Assembly (NCBI RefSeq): GCF_036231965.1
Contig: NZ_CP109499.1
Location: forward strand, 8,556,001-8,620,000
Direction: 5' to 3'
DNA from: Streptomyces sp. NBC_01428
GTDB lineage: Bacteria > Actinomycetota > Actinomycetes > Streptomycetales > Streptomycetaceae
Length of the DNA stretch: 64,000 nt
A program made the translations under genes and the position numbers. Below the pieces are notes generated by a model that saw nothing but the letters and a program-made list of their open reading frames with translations, was not told where the DNA came from and made no database searches. This document shows positions 51,852 through 61,498 of this stretch, one piece after another (positions within the stretch are counted from its first letter, which is position 1; every line of letters starts with the position of its first letter).

Positions 51852-52909
51852 CGGGCGGCCTCCTCGGAGTCGGGGGACGGTACGGCCGGGGCCGGGTGGT
51901 GGCAGGCGATCCGGTGGGTGCCGGCGACGGTGCGCAGTGCGGGGCGCCCCGTGCGGCAGTCGTCCTCGGCGAAGGCGCAGCGCGGTGCGAACCCGCAGGC
52001 GTCCGGCTGCTCGCGCAGGTCCGGCACCAGACCGGGGATCTCGTTGAGCCGGGCCCGCCCCTCGGCGGTACGGCTGCCGGGCCGGAGGACGGCACCGAGC
52101 AGTCCGCGGGTGTAGGGGTGCCGGGGTGCCGCGAACAGCTCGTCCACCGTGGCCTGTTCGACAGGCCGCCCGGCGTACATGACCAGGACGCGGTCGGCGG
52201 TCTCCGCCACCACGCCGAGATCGTGGGTGATGAGGACGATGGCGGTGCCGAGCCGGTCCCGCAGCGACTTGAGCACGTCGAGGATGCCCGCCTGCACGGT
52301 GACGTCCAGTGCGGTCGTCGGCTCGTCGGCGATGAGGACGGCCGGGTCGCAGGCGACCGCGATGGCGATCATCACGCGCTGGCGCATCCCGCCCGAGAGC
52401 TGGTGCGGGTACTCGTCCACCCGCCGGTCGGGCGCGGGGATGCCGACCAGGTCGAGGAGTTCGACGGCGCGGGCCCGGGCCTCCTTGCGGCCGAGTCCCT
52501 GATGGCGGACCAGTACCTCGGAGATCTGGCGTCCCACGGTCAGTACCGGGTTCAGCGAGGTCATCGGCTCCTGGAAGATCATGGAGAGCCGTCGTCCGCG
52601 CAGGGAGCGGAGGGTGCGTTCACCGGCACCGACCAGCTCCTTGCCGTCCAGGGTGATGGAGCCGCCGACCCGCGCGGTCGGCGGGAGCAGGCCCATGACC
52701 GCCATGGACGTGACGGACTTGCCACAGCCGGATTCGCCGACCACGGCGAGCACTTCACCGGCGGCCAGGTCGTAGGAGACCCCGTCCACGGCGTGCACGG
52801 TGGACTCCGGGCCGTGGAAGGAGACGGTCAGGTCGCGGACACTGAGGACCGGTGGGCCGCCATAGCGGGCGACTGCCGCCGGTGCGGCGGATGGTGCGGT
52901 GGGAGTCAC
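51848..52909 (-). CDS. Oligopeptide-type ABC transporter ATPase (OppD-like)
   Basis: 353 residues. Walker [11 protein letters not shown]-loop [13 protein letters not shown], signature LSGGMRQR, Walker [17 protein letters not shown]-terminal oligo_HPY with [14 protein letters not shown]. Second ATPase of the pair. Overlaps both neighbours by 4 bases. Confidence 0.95.
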   Translation of the reverse strand: MTPTAPSAAPAAVARYGGPPVLSVRDLTVSFHGPESTVHAVDGVSYDLAAGEVLAVVGESGCGKSVTSMAVMGLLPPTARVGGSITLDGKELVGAGERTLRSLRGRRLSMIFQEPMTSLNPVLTVGRQISEVLVRHQGLGRKEARARAVELLDLVGIPAPDRRVDEYPHQLSGGMRQRVMIAIAVACDPAVLIADEPTTALDVTVQAGILDVLKSLRDRLGTAIVLITHDLGVVAETADRVLVMYAGRPVEQATVDELFAAPRHPYTRGLLGAVLRPGSRTAEGRARLNEIPGLVPDLREQPDACGFAPRCAFAEDDCRTGRPALRTVAGTHRIACHHPAPAVPSPDSEEAAR

Positions 52910-53835
52910 CGGGAACCTCCACGGGGGTCGAGGATGTCGCGGACGCCGTCGCCGAGCAGGTTGAACGCCAGGGTCGCCAGCACGATGACGAGCCCGGGGA
53001 AGACGGCCATCCAGGGGGCGGTGGCGATGAACGGCTGAGCACTGGAGAGCATCACGCCGAGGGACGGCGAGGGCGGCTGTACGCCCAGGCCGAGGAAGCT
53101 GAGGACCGCCTCGCCGATGATCGCGGTCGGGACGCCGACCGTGGCCTGGACGATGAGCGCCGAGGTCGCGTTGGGCAGCACGTGCCGGAAGAGGACCGTG
53201 CGGTCACCGCCTCCGTTGGCGACGGCCGCGGCGACGTAGTCCAGATGCTTGAGCCGCAAGGTCTCGGCCCGGGTGATCCGGACGATCGCCGGTATCTGCG
53301 AGATGCCGATGGCGATCGTGGCGTTCTCCAGGGACGGGCCGAGCACCGCGGCGAGACCGACCGCGAGCACCAGGAACGGGAAGGCCAGCATGGTGTCGGT
53401 GAGCCGCGACACCACGGAGTCGGCGAACCGCCCGTAGTACCCGGCGAGCAGTCCCAGCGGCACGGCGACCGCGAAGGCCAGCGCCACGGAGACCACGCCG
53501 ACCTGCATCGACGCGGTGACACCGACCAGGACCCGGGACAACTGGTCGCGTCCGAGGTCGTCGGTGCCCAGCCAGTGCGCCCAGCTGGGCGGCGCCAGCG
53601 CCAGGTCGAAGTCCGGCCGCGACGGGTCGTACGGGGCGATCAGCGACGAGAAGACGGCGACCAGGACGAAGACGGCCGCGAGGACCGCCCCGACGAGGGC
53701 CAGCTTGTTGCGCCGGAGCCTGCGCCAGCCGGCGCCGATCCGCTCGGCGGTCCGGCCGGCCAAGCCCCCCGCACGGGCGTCGTCCGGTGCCGGGCCCGAA
53801 GGCCGCGGCAGGGCGGGAGAGTTGACGGTGGTCAT
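52906..53835 (-). CDS. ABC transporter permease (DppC-like)
   Basis: 309 residues, six membrane helices after an N-terminal cytosolic part; the OppC_N region is LALVGAVLAAVFVLVAVFSS and the EAA-type loop contains LRLKHLDYVAAAVANGGGDR. Forms the channel with the DppB-like protein. Overlaps its neighbours by 4 bases. Confidence 0.94.
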   Translation of the reverse strand: MTTVNSPALPRPSGPAPDDARAGGLAGRTAERIGAGWRRLRRNKLALVGAVLAAVFVLVAVFSSLIAPYDPSRPDFDLALAPPSWAHWLGTDDLGRDQLSRVLVGVTASMQVGVVSVALAFAVAVPLGLLAGYYGRFADSVVSRLTDTMLAFPFLVLAVGLAAVLGPSLENATIAIGISQIPAIVRITRAETLRLKHLDYVAAAVANGGGDRTVLFRHVLPNATSALIVQATVGVPTAIIGEAVLSFLGLGVQPPSPSLGVMLSSAQPFIATAPWMAVFPGLVIVLATLAFNLLGDGVRDILDPRGGSR

Positions 53836-54806
53836 CGGGAGCCTCCCAGCCGGATGCGCGGGTCGATCACCGAGTACAGGAGGTCGACCAGCAGGTTGAT
53901 CAGGATGTACGCGCCGGAGGTGAAGAGCACGACGCCCTGCACCATCGCGTAGTCACGGGTGAAGACGGCGTCGATCGTGAGCTTGCCGAAGCCGGGCAGG
54001 ACGAAGACCTGCTCGGTCACGACCGCGCCCGAGATGAGCTGGCCGAGCTGGAGGCCGAGCACCGTGATGACCGTGACCAGCGAGTTCCGGAGCGCGTGCG
54101 TGCCGATGACGGACCGCTGCGACAGGCCCTTCGCACGGGCCGTGCGGACGTAGTCCGAGGACATCGCGTCGAGCATCGCCGCGCGGGTCTGCCGCATGAC
54201 GACGGCGGCCAGGCCCGAGCCGAGGACGATCGCGGGAAGCACCAGGCGGCTCAGGTTCTCGACCGGGTCCTCACCGAACGGGACGAAGCCCGAGGCCGCG
54301 AACACCGGCACGGCGATCGCGAACGTGAGGACCAGCAGCATGCCGAGCCAGAACGTCGGCACCGACATGCCCAGCAGAGCCACAGCGTTCGCCAGCCACT
54401 CCTCCGGCCTGCCGCGCCGGACCGCGGCGACCACACCGGCACCGATCCCGAGCACGACCGCCAGGAGCAGCGCCAGGGCGGCGAGTTCGAGCGTGATGGG
54501 CAGGGCGTCCAGGATCGAGTCGAGGACCGGCAGACCGCTGCGGGCGGAGGTACCGAAGTCCCCGGTGACGGCGTGCCGTACGTAGTCCCAGTACTGGACC
54601 GCGATGTTGTGGTCGAGCCCGTACTCCTCGCGGATGGCGGAGAGGACCTCCGGGGAGGTCTGCTCGCCGGCCAGGGCCTGCGCGGTGTCGCCGGGCATAG
54701 CACGGACACCGGCGAACACCGTGATGCTGACGAGCACCATGGTGAGCAGCGCCTGGCCGATGCGCCTGCCCGGGTAGGACGTCAGAAGTCTGACGACGGG
54801 GTTCAT
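53832..54806 (-). CDS. ABC transporter permease (DppB-like)
   Basis: 324 residues, six membrane helices; EAA-type loop MSSDYVRTARAKGLSQRSVI (20) and the family C-terminus DLLYSVIDPRIRLGG. Overlaps the binding-protein gene by ATGA. Confidence 0.95.
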   Translation of the reverse strand: MNPVVRLLTSYPGRRIGQALLTMVLVSITVFAGVRAMPGDTAQALAGEQTSPEVLSAIREEYGLDHNIAVQYWDYVRHAVTGDFGTSARSGLPVLDSILDALPITLELAALALLLAVVLGIGAGVVAAVRRGRPEEWLANAVALLGMSVPTFWLGMLLVLTFAIAVPVFAASGFVPFGEDPVENLSRLVLPAIVLGSGLAAVVMRQTRAAMLDAMSSDYVRTARAKGLSQRSVIGTHALRNSLVTVITVLGLQLGQLISGAVVTEQVFVLPGFGKLTIDAVFTRDYAMVQGVVLFTSGAYILINLLVDLLYSVIDPRIRLGGSR

Positions 54807-56416
54807 CCCTGGCCTCCCTTCACGTAACCGGCCTCCTTGACCCTGATGAGCCCGTCGCCGGAGAGCGCTATGCCGCTGATGTCCTTGGACGCGACGGCGT
54901 AGTTGATGTTCCGGTAGAGGTAGATCACCGCGTGTTGGCGGTTGATGGCGGCGGTGAGCTTCCGGTAGATGTCGCGCCGCTTCGCCGGGTCGGCGGTGCT
55001 GCGCCCGGCCTCGATGAGCCGGTCGACCTCCGGGTCGGAGAGCTTGCCCTGGTTGTTGCTGCCGGTGGTGCCGACGAGGCTGTCGATGTTGCCGGCCGGG
55101 TCGGGCTGCCCGCCCCAGCCGCCGGTCCGCGCCTGGAAGTCGCCGGCCAGCGTGCGGGTGAGCCCGGTGGCGAACTCGGTGGGCCGCAGCCGCACGTCGA
55201 AACCGGCGTCCTTGGCCATCGCCTGGATGACCTGGCCGAGCCGGTTGTCCTCCGGCGTCGTGTTGATCATCAGCTCCAGCGGGACGGGCGTCCTGACCCC
55301 GGCCGCTTTCAACAGGCGCTTGGCCTTGCCGACATCGCGCCCGGGGCAGGTCACCGGAGTGCTGAGTGGCGTCCCCGGCGGCACCGGCCCGCACGCGGGC
55401 TCGTACATGTCCTGGAAGACGATCTTGTTGATGAGGGCGCGGTCCAGCGAGAGGTCGAACGCCTCACGGACCCGCACGTCGCGCGCGAAGGGCGTGTTCA
55501 CCCGGCCGGGCTTCCGGTCGATGCCCTGCGCGTTGCCGACGTTGAGCGTGACGGCCATGTAGCCGAGCGAGGGCGTGTTGAGCAGTTGCAGGGTCTTGTC
55601 GCCCATACCGCTGCGCACCTCGACCGGCCCCATCTGGTCGCCGATCTGCACATCGCCGGAACGCAGGTTGGCCAGACGGATGTTGCCGTCGGTGATGGTC
55701 TTGTAGACCACGCCGTCGAGATGGACCTTGTCCGCGTCGTAGTACAGCGGGTCCTTCGTCAGCTCGATCCGGTCCCCGATGACCCGCTTGACGTACTTGA
55801 ACGGGCCGACGCACGACGGATGCGCGGCGAAGTCGCTGCCGTACTTCGCGATCGCCTTCGGCGACATGATGAGCCCCGCCGTGTTGGCCAGCCGTCCGAG
55901 CAGCGGGGTGTCCGGGTGCTTGAGCGTGAGACGCACGGTGTACGGGCCGACGGTGTCGACCTTCTGCACCGAGTCGATCTCCGACGCCCGGCCGGATCCA
56001 CGCAGGTGCAGATGACGCTCCAGGGAGGTCTTCACGGCCTCCGCGTCGAGCTTCGCCCCGTCGCTGAACCGCGCGTCACGGCGCACGTCGAACGTGAACG
56101 TACGGCCGCCGTCGCTGATCTTCGGCAGCGAAGCGGCGAGTTGGGGGACGAACCGGTTGTGCCGGTCGACGTCGTAGAGCTGCTCGCACATGGACGTGAA
56201 CACCGTCCGCGCCACCAGCGTGCCGGTGAGGCTGGGGTCGAGCTTGTCCGGATCGGACTTGAGCCCGATCACCGCGATGCCGCCGTCACGGACCGGCCGC
56301 GCGTCGACGAGTCGGGGCGCGGCGGCGGTGTTCTCACCGGGCGGCGACAGTGAGCCGCAACCGGTGGCGAACGTCAGCAATGCGGCCGCCGCGAGCGCGA
56401 TGGGTAGGCGACGCAC
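54803..56416 (-). CDS. ABC transporter solute-binding lipoprotein (SBP_bac_5 family)
   Basis: 537 residues, usual length. The lipobox FATGC gives a lipidated Cys20. Cluster C features include LDPSLTGTLVARTVFTSMCE and FTFDVRRDARFSDGAKLDAE (20). It delivers peptides, opines or other ligands to the DppBC/OppDF complex. First gene of the operon; two GntR-type palindromes lie in its 458-bp upstream gap (56417-56874), so it is probably induced by a substrate that also goes to the amidohydrolase. Confidence 0.94.
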   Translation of the reverse strand: MRRLPIALAAAALLTFATGCGSLSPPGENTAAAPRLVDARPVRDGGIAVIGLKSDPDKLDPSLTGTLVARTVFTSMCEQLYDVDRHNRFVPQLAASLPKISDGGRTFTFDVRRDARFSDGAKLDAEAVKTSLERHLHLRGSGRASEIDSVQKVDTVGPYTVRLTLKHPDTPLLGRLANTAGLIMSPKAIAKYGSDFAAHPSCVGPFKYVKRVIGDRIELTKDPLYYDADKVHLDGVVYKTITDGNIRLANLRSGDVQIGDQMGPVEVRSGMGDKTLQLLNTPSLGYMAVTLNVGNAQGIDRKPGRVNTPFARDVRVREAFDLSLDRALINKIVFQDMYEPACGPVPPGTPLSTPVTCPGRDVGKAKRLLKAAGVRTPVPLELMINTTPEDNRLGQVIQAMAKDAGFDVRLRPTEFATGLTRTLAGDFQARTGGWGGQPDPAGNIDSLVGTTGSNNQGKLSDPEVDRLIEAGRSTADPAKRRDIYRKLTAAINRQHAVIYLYRNINYAVASKDISGIALSGDGLIRVKEAGYVKGGQG

Positions 56417-56481
56417 GGGACCACACCTCCTTCACGAATGGCGGGATGCGCGCCCGGTCGGGCGGCGCTGTTGGGGCGACA

Positions 56482-56491
56482 CGGTATACCG
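56482..56491. promoter_or_regulatory. GntR operator copy 3 (CGGTATACCG)
   Basis: Identical to the copy at 48390-48399; 66 bp upstream of the solute-binding-protein start, within promoter range. Confidence 0.65.
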
Positions 56492-56612
56492 GAGCGTCGT
56501 TTCACCGATTGGACGACCACGACGTTGTGGGCAAGTGTGGCGTGAATGTCCCGTGCGAATAGGGATATTGCACCCAGGCCTGTTCACGGTGATCGTTATC
56601 TTTTCGAGTCCT

Positions 56613-56622
56613 TGGTATACCA
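56613..56622. promoter_or_regulatory. GntR operator copy 4 (TGGTATACCA)
   Basis: Perfect 10-bp palindrome that fits the FadR-type consensus T-N-G-T...A-C-N-A. It lies 197 bp upstream of the ABC operon and 253 bp before the phytochrome. Confidence 0.6.
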
Positions 56623-56874
56623 GGTGAATTTTGGGTCCCTGCCGCGGCGGAGTTCGGCCGGCCGGAATCAACTGGCCCCGGGAGCAGGTCGGTTGATCGT
56701 CCGTGTCGGCCGTGATCTCCGCCGCGCACCGCCGTCCGGGACCACCTGCCGCACCGGAACCGGAATCCCCGCCCGTGAGCCCGGGTCCGCACCGGGGCGG
56801 TGTCGCACGTGCCGTCCGCGGGCCGGTGGGGGAGGATGCGCGGGAACGATCAGCTCAAGTGGAGGTGCGGTCCC

Positions 56875-59265
56875 GTGGGGGATGACTGGCTGTCGCGGCG
56901 CGCACGGGCGGCGGAGCAGGCGGTACCGGGCGGATTCGACCTGTCGGAGTGCGTCCGCGAGCCGATCCATCTCCTGGGCGGTGTCCAGTCGTACGGCACC
57001 CTCCTCGCCGTCGACGCGGCGACCGGCCTGGTCGACACCGCGGCGGCGAACACGGGCCCGCTGCTCGGGGTGCCGGCCGAGGACCTCGTCGGCGGTCCTG
57101 TCACCCGGGTCGTGGAGCCCGACGACTGGAACGAGGCACTGGAGGCGACGAGCGGTGCCGACGCCCCCTCCGCGGCCCTGCCGGTGACGGCCGGCACGGG
57201 CTCGTCGCGCGGCACCTTCGACCTGTCCGTCCACCGCAGCGGCGAGCTGCTGGTGCTGGAGTTCGAGCCCCGCGACGAGCGGCAGGCGTTCCTCTTCTCC
57301 GGCTTCTACCAGGGCGTCCGCCGGGCGCTGGCCCGGCTGCGGTCGGCAACGACGGTCACGGACGGCTGTCGCACCGCCGTGAAGGAGATCCGGTCGCTGA
57401 CGGGCTTCGACCGCGTGGTGGCCTACCGTTTCGACGGCCCGGACGGGCCCGGTGAGGTCGTGGCCGAGGAGGTCACGGACGCCTGGGAGCCGTGGCTCGG
57501 ACTCTGGTTCCCGGCCACCGACATCCCCCCGCAGGCCCGTCGCCTCTACCAGGACAACTGGATCCGGGTCATCACCGACGTGGACGACCCGACCGTCCGC
57601 CTCCACCCCCAGGTCCGGCAGAGCACAGGACTGCCCCTGGACCTCTCGGGCGCCGCGCTGCGCACGGTCTCCGAGTTCCATCTGGAGTACCTGCGCAACA
57701 TCCGGGTGCGCTCGTCCATGTCCGTGTCGGTCATGCGGGAAGGCAGGCTGTGGGGCCTCATCGCCTGCCACGGCGCCGACCCCAAGGTCCTGGCACCGGA
57801 GGTCCGCTCCGCCTGCGAACTGTTCGGCGCCGCCTTCTCCCTGCAACTGGCCGCGATCGAGGAGCGCGAGCGGGCCGACGGTTTCGCCCGCTCCGGGGCC
57901 CGCGCGGGCGCCGTCGCCGAACTTCTGGACGCCGATGTCGAAGCGTCACTGCTGCGCCACGAGGAGGCCTTCCGCGGACTGACGAACGCCGACGGGGTGG
58001 CTCTCGCCCGCTCCGGCCGGCTGGTCACCGCCGGACTGCCGCTGCCCGACCGGCTCGCTTCCGAACTGGGCCGTCGTGCCGCCCTGATGACGCCCGGCAC
58101 GGTGTGGGCCACGGACCGGCTGCCGGAACTCCTCGCCGACACGGATACAGACACAGGCACAGACACAGACACAGGCACCGGCACCGACTCCGAGGCCGAG
58201 GCCGAGGCCGAGCGCGGGCCGATCGCCGAGCCGGACGGGGTCGCGGGCCTGCTGATGGTCGCCCTCGGCAGGTCGGGCGAGTTCCTCGCGTGGACCCGCG
58301 CGGAGCGGCCGATGCCCCGTGAATGGGCGGCCGACCCCGCGGCGCCGGTCCGTGTCGGTCCCCGCGGGGAGCGCCTCACGCCCCGGGGCTCGGGCGCGGT
58401 GTTCCGCTCCGTCATGCGCGGCCGTAGCCTGCCGTGGACCGCCCAGGACCAGTCGGCGGCACTGGAGATGTGGCGCCTGCTCACCGGCCTCGTCCTGCGC
58501 CACGCGAACGAACTGGGCCGTCTCAACGACGAACTCCGCATGATCAACGTGGACCTGGACTCCTTCGCCCACGCGGCGGCCCACGACCTCAAGGAACCGC
58601 TGCGCGGCATCTCGAACGCCGCCACCTTCACCCTGGAGGACGCGGCGGACGACCTCGACGCGACCAGTGTCCGGCGGCTGGAGACCATGCAGCGACTGGC
58701 CGGCCGCATGGACGAACTCCTGAACTCCCTGCTGCACTATGCCCGGTTGGGCCGTGGCGGCGTGCAACGCACCGACGTTCCGCTGGACGACGTGGTCGAC
58801 GCCGCCCTGGAGGTGGCAGGACCGCGCCTCGCGGACGAACACGTCACGGTCGTACGCCCCGCCACCCTCGGCCGGGTCCGGGCCGATCCCGACCGGCTCT
58901 ACGAGATCCTCGTCAACCTGCTGGTGAACGCGGCCAAGTACGCCGCCGACCGCCCCGACCGCACCGTCGAGATCGCCGTGGCGACCGTACCCACGCAGGA
59001 CGGCGCGGGACGCGAACAGGCCGTCCTGGTACGGGACAACGGAATCGGCATCCCGCCCGGCCGGCAGAGCGAGGTCTTCGACCTGTTCCGACGGCTGCAC
59101 GGACCGGCCGAGTACGGCGGCGGAACCGGCGTGGGGCTCGCCGTCGTGAAACGGATCGTCGAACGCCACGGCGGACGCCTGTGGCTGGAGAGCGAACCGG
59201 GGCGGGGAACGGCGTTCTACTTCACGCTCGGCGACCCGGGCCCGGCGGCGTCCGGCTCCGCCTGA
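56875..59265 (+). CDS. Bacteriophytochrome histidine kinase
   Basis: 796 residues from GTG 56875 (GGAGG 9 nt upstream). PAS-GAF-PHY-HisKA-HATPase order. Cys26 in ECVREPIHLLGG aligns with the biliverdin Cys of bacteriophytochromes. The GAF domain has YRFD, PATDIPPQAR (Asp216) and SEFHLEYLRNI (conserved His). The PHY tongue LTPRGSG departs from PRxSF. A DT/GT-repeat linker (422-~447) sits inside PHY. Kinase core: HDLKEPLR (His570), NLLVNAAKYA, DNGIGIP, GGTGVGLAVV. Red/far-red sensing is expected. No haem oxygenase gene is in the window. Confidence 0.92.
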   Translation: MGDDWLSRRARAAEQAVPGGFDLSECVREPIHLLGGVQSYGTLLAVDAATGLVDTAAANTGPLLGVPAEDLVGGPVTRVVEPDDWNEALEATSGADAPSAALPVTAGTGSSRGTFDLSVHRSGELLVLEFEPRDERQAFLFSGFYQGVRRALARLRSATTVTDGCRTAVKEIRSLTGFDRVVAYRFDGPDGPGEVVAEEVTDAWEPWLGLWFPATDIPPQARRLYQDNWIRVITDVDDPTVRLHPQVRQSTGLPLDLSGAALRTVSEFHLEYLRNIRVRSSMSVSVMREGRLWGLIACHGADPKVLAPEVRSACELFGAAFSLQLAAIEERERADGFARSGARAGAVAELLDADVEASLLRHEEAFRGLTNADGVALARSGRLVTAGLPLPDRLASELGRRAALMTPGTVWATDRLPELLADTDTDTGTDTDTGTGTDSEAEAEAERGPIAEPDGVAGLLMVALGRSGEFLAWTRAERPMPREWAADPAAPVRVGPRGERLTPRGSGAVFRSVMRGRSLPWTAQDQSAALEMWRLLTGLVLRHANELGRLNDELRMINVDLDSFAHAAAHDLKEPLRGISNAATFTLEDAADDLDATSVRRLETMQRLAGRMDELLNSLLHYARLGRGGVQRTDVPLDDVVDAALEVAGPRLADEHVTVVRPATLGRVRADPDRLYEILVNLLVNAAKYAADRPDRTVEIAVATVPTQDGAGREQAVLVRDNGIGIPPGRQSEVFDLFRRLHGPAEYGGGTGVGLAVVKRIVERHGGRLWLESEPGRGTAFYFTLGDPGPAASGSA

Positions 59266-59699
59266 GCCTTCGTCTGCTGCCAGTAGTCGATCGCCCCCTT
59301 GAGGACGGTGCGGAAGAGCGCGAAGTTCACCGGCTTGTAGATGTAGCTGTCGGCGCCCGCCGCGTAGCAGGCGTCGACCTCGGCGGGCGCCGTCGACGAC
59401 GTGAACACGATCAGGGTGACCTCCGCGAGCTGCGGATGACTGCGGATCGTGCTGAGCACGGAATGCCCGCTCGGACCCGGCATGTTGAGGTCCAGCAGTA
59501 CGAGGCCGGGCAGTTCGGCCGCGTCCAGGAGTCGTTCGGCGACTCCCTCGCCACGGTCGGTGAACTCCAGCCGCAGATCCGGATGCGTGCGGTTCAGCGC
59601 CCGCTCGATGGCCTCGGCGTCCTCGGCGGAGTCCTCCACCACGAGGATCCACTGGTTGTCGACCCGTCGGCCGTCCTCGTCCGCGTGCCCCATGGTCAT
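59217..59699 (-). CDS. Rcp1-type response regulator
   Basis: 160 residues, single receiver domain. Acidic pair in VVEDSAEDAE, phospho-acceptor Asp70 in LLDLNMPG, T100 in VFTSST and Lys122 in YKPVNF. Single-domain receivers with this YKPVNF ending are phytochrome partners (Rcp family). It is translationally coupled to the PP2C gene (ATGA) and its 3' end overlaps the convergent phytochrome by 49 bases. Confidence 0.92.
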   Translation of the reverse strand: MTMGHADEDGRRVDNQWILVVEDSAEDAEAIERALNRTHPDLRLEFTDRGEGVAERLLDAAELPGLVLLDLNMPGPSGHSVLSTIRSHPQLAEVTLIVFTSSTAPAEVDACYAAGADSYIYKPVNFALFRTVLKGAIDYWQQTKAQAEPDAAGPGSPSVK

Positions 59700-61498
59700 T
59701 CCTTCACCTCGGCGATCAGTACGGCCGTGTCGTCGTCCCCGGTGGCGCGGAACTCCGAGGCCAGGGAGATCAACCGGTCGGACGCGGACGGTCCCCCGCC
59801 GCTGCTGCGCACCGCCGCGGCGAGCTGTTCCTCGAAGAAGGTGCCGTCCGCGCCGCGCGCTTCGAGGAGCCCGTCCGTGAACAGCACCAGGGACTCGCCC
59901 CGGCTCAGCCCCAGACGCAGGGGCTCGTACGTGGACCGGGCGAGCACACCGAGCAGGACGCCCCCCGCCGTGAGCTCCTCGACCACCTCGCCGTCGGCGC
60001 TGCGCACCAGCGGTCTCGGGTGTCCGGCATTGGCCAGTTCGACGTCCCAGCCGTCCGGCGCGGGGGTCAGCACCGCCACGAGCGCGGTGACGAACCGGGA
60101 GCTCCGCTCCGCGATGAGCGCACGGTTCAGCCGCGTCAGCGCCTGACCCGGCGGAGTCCCGTCCTCCAGGAGCGTGCGGAGGGTGTGCCGCGCCAGACCG
60201 GTCAGCGCCGCGGCCTCGGCCCCACGACCGCACACGTCCCCGATGATCAGGGCGAGCCGGCCGTCTCCGGTGACGACGGCGTCGTAGAAGTCGCCGCCGA
60301 CCTCCAGGGACTCGTCGGCCACCTCGTACGCGCTGCTCAGGATCAGCCCCGGCACCTCGGGCAGGGCCCGGGGCAGCAGATGCCGCTGGAGGATCTCCAC
60401 GTGGCGGCGCCGTTGCTCGTAGAGCGTGCTCGTGTCGATCGCCAGCGCCGCCCGGCCGGCGAGGTCGCCGAGCATGCGCAGGTTCTCGACGTCGTCGGAT
60501 CCGTGGTGCAGGAAGGTCAGGGTGCCGAGGGCGCGCCCCCTGGCACGCAGCGGACTGATGCTCAGGACGCGGACAGCGGCGCCGTGCCCCTCGGAGCCGG
60601 GGCCGAACGGGCCGCCGGACAGATCCGCGCCGCGCAGCAGCGCGCCCTCGACCTGCTCCGAAGCGGCGCGCAGCGCCTTGCCGAGCCATGCGTCGTTCAG
60701 TGACACGTCCGCCAGCCACTCCTGGGCGGGTGCCGCCACATGGGCCCACGCCACCGGCGCGAGCCTGCCGTCCGCTCCGAAGAGATGGACGACGCAGCCC
60801 TCCGCCATCGCCGGGACGGCGAGACGCGCGACCCGGCGCAGCGTCTCCTCGACGTCCAGGCTGGAGTCCATCTGGAGCGACGCCTCGGCCAGGAAGGCGT
60901 CCTCGACCTGCCGGCGTTCATGAGCCCGGTGGACCAGCAGGCGATGGTTGCTCACCATCAGAATCTCCGCGACCTGTTCCAGGCGTGCCCGCAGAAGCGG
61001 GAGGTTCTCCGGAGGCGCGTCCAGGCCCACCCACAGCGCCGCCCGGTCGGCACCGAGCGGGAAGACGCACTCCAGGACCGTGACGGCGTCGCCGAACACG
61101 TTCCGGGAGTCGCCGGACCCGAGCACGGCGTCCAGTGTCGGAGCGCCGTGCTCGACGATCACGGGGCCCTCGACGGCGGCGGCACCGCGCCGCCGGAGCG
61201 TTTCGGAGACGGCCCAGCGCTCACCGGCCGCCGGTCGACGGGTGTCGGGCGCGGCCATGCCCGTCGTGAGCGTCCGGGTGTAGATCAGTCCCTCGGCGTT
61301 CCACCGCGCACCGGCCGCGACGACGGCGCCGGGCTGGGTCAGCAGGGCCCGGTACACCAGGTGGGCGAGATCGGTGACGTCCTGGACGCCGTTCGCCGCC
61401 ATCCAGAGGCTGTGCAGCTCCCTGGGCCAGCCGTCGACGTCCGGGGAGCCGGTCGTCCCGGGTATGCCCTGCTCCGTCTGCTCGGGTTCTTCCGGCAT
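59696..61498 (-). CDS. GAF-SpoIIE (PP2C-type) phosphatase
   Basis: 600 residues. A GAF-like N-terminal region (~30-180), a second GAF (~195-360, VEDAFLAEASLQMDSSLDVE) and a C-terminal SpoIIE phosphatase (~375-600) with SAYEVADESLEVGGDFYDAV, IGDVCGRGAEAAALT and FTDGLLEARG. Metal-binding Asp residues are present. RsbU-like enzymes dephosphorylate anti-anti-sigma factors and so release sigma factors. Operon with the Rcp1-type regulator suggests a light-to-sigma pathway (inference). Confidence 0.92.
   Translation of the reverse strand: MPEEPEQTEQGIPGTTGSPDVDGWPRELHSLWMAANGVQDVTDLAHLVYRALLTQPGAVVAAGARWNAEGLIYTRTLTTGMAAPDTRRPAAGERWAVSETLRRRGAAAVEGPVIVEHGAPTLDAVLGSGDSRNVFGDAVTVLECVFPLGADRAALWVGLDAPPENLPLLRARLEQVAEILMVSNHRLLVHRAHERRQVEDAFLAEASLQMDSSLDVEETLRRVARLAVPAMAEGCVVHLFGADGRLAPVAWAHVAAPAQEWLADVSLNDAWLGKALRAASEQVEGALLRGADLSGGPFGPGSEGHGAAVRVLSISPLRARGRALGTLTFLHHGSDDVENLRMLGDLAGRAALAIDTSTLYEQRRRHVEILQRHLLPRALPEVPGLILSSAYEVADESLEVGGDFYDAVVTGDGRLALIIGDVCGRGAEAAALTGLARHTLRTLLEDGTPPGQALTRLNRALIAERSSRFVTALVAVLTPAPDGWDVELANAGHPRPLVRSADGEVVEELTAGGVLLGVLARSTYEPLRLGLSRGESLVLFTDGLLEARGADGTFFEEQLAAAVRSSGGGPSASDRLISLASEFRATGDDDTAVLIAEVKE

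Noticed and set aside
56836-56874. ATG 56836 as phytochrome start
   Set aside because: The GGGGAGG there abuts the ATG with no spacing; GTG 56875 has GGAGG at 9 nt and gives the usual Cys position.
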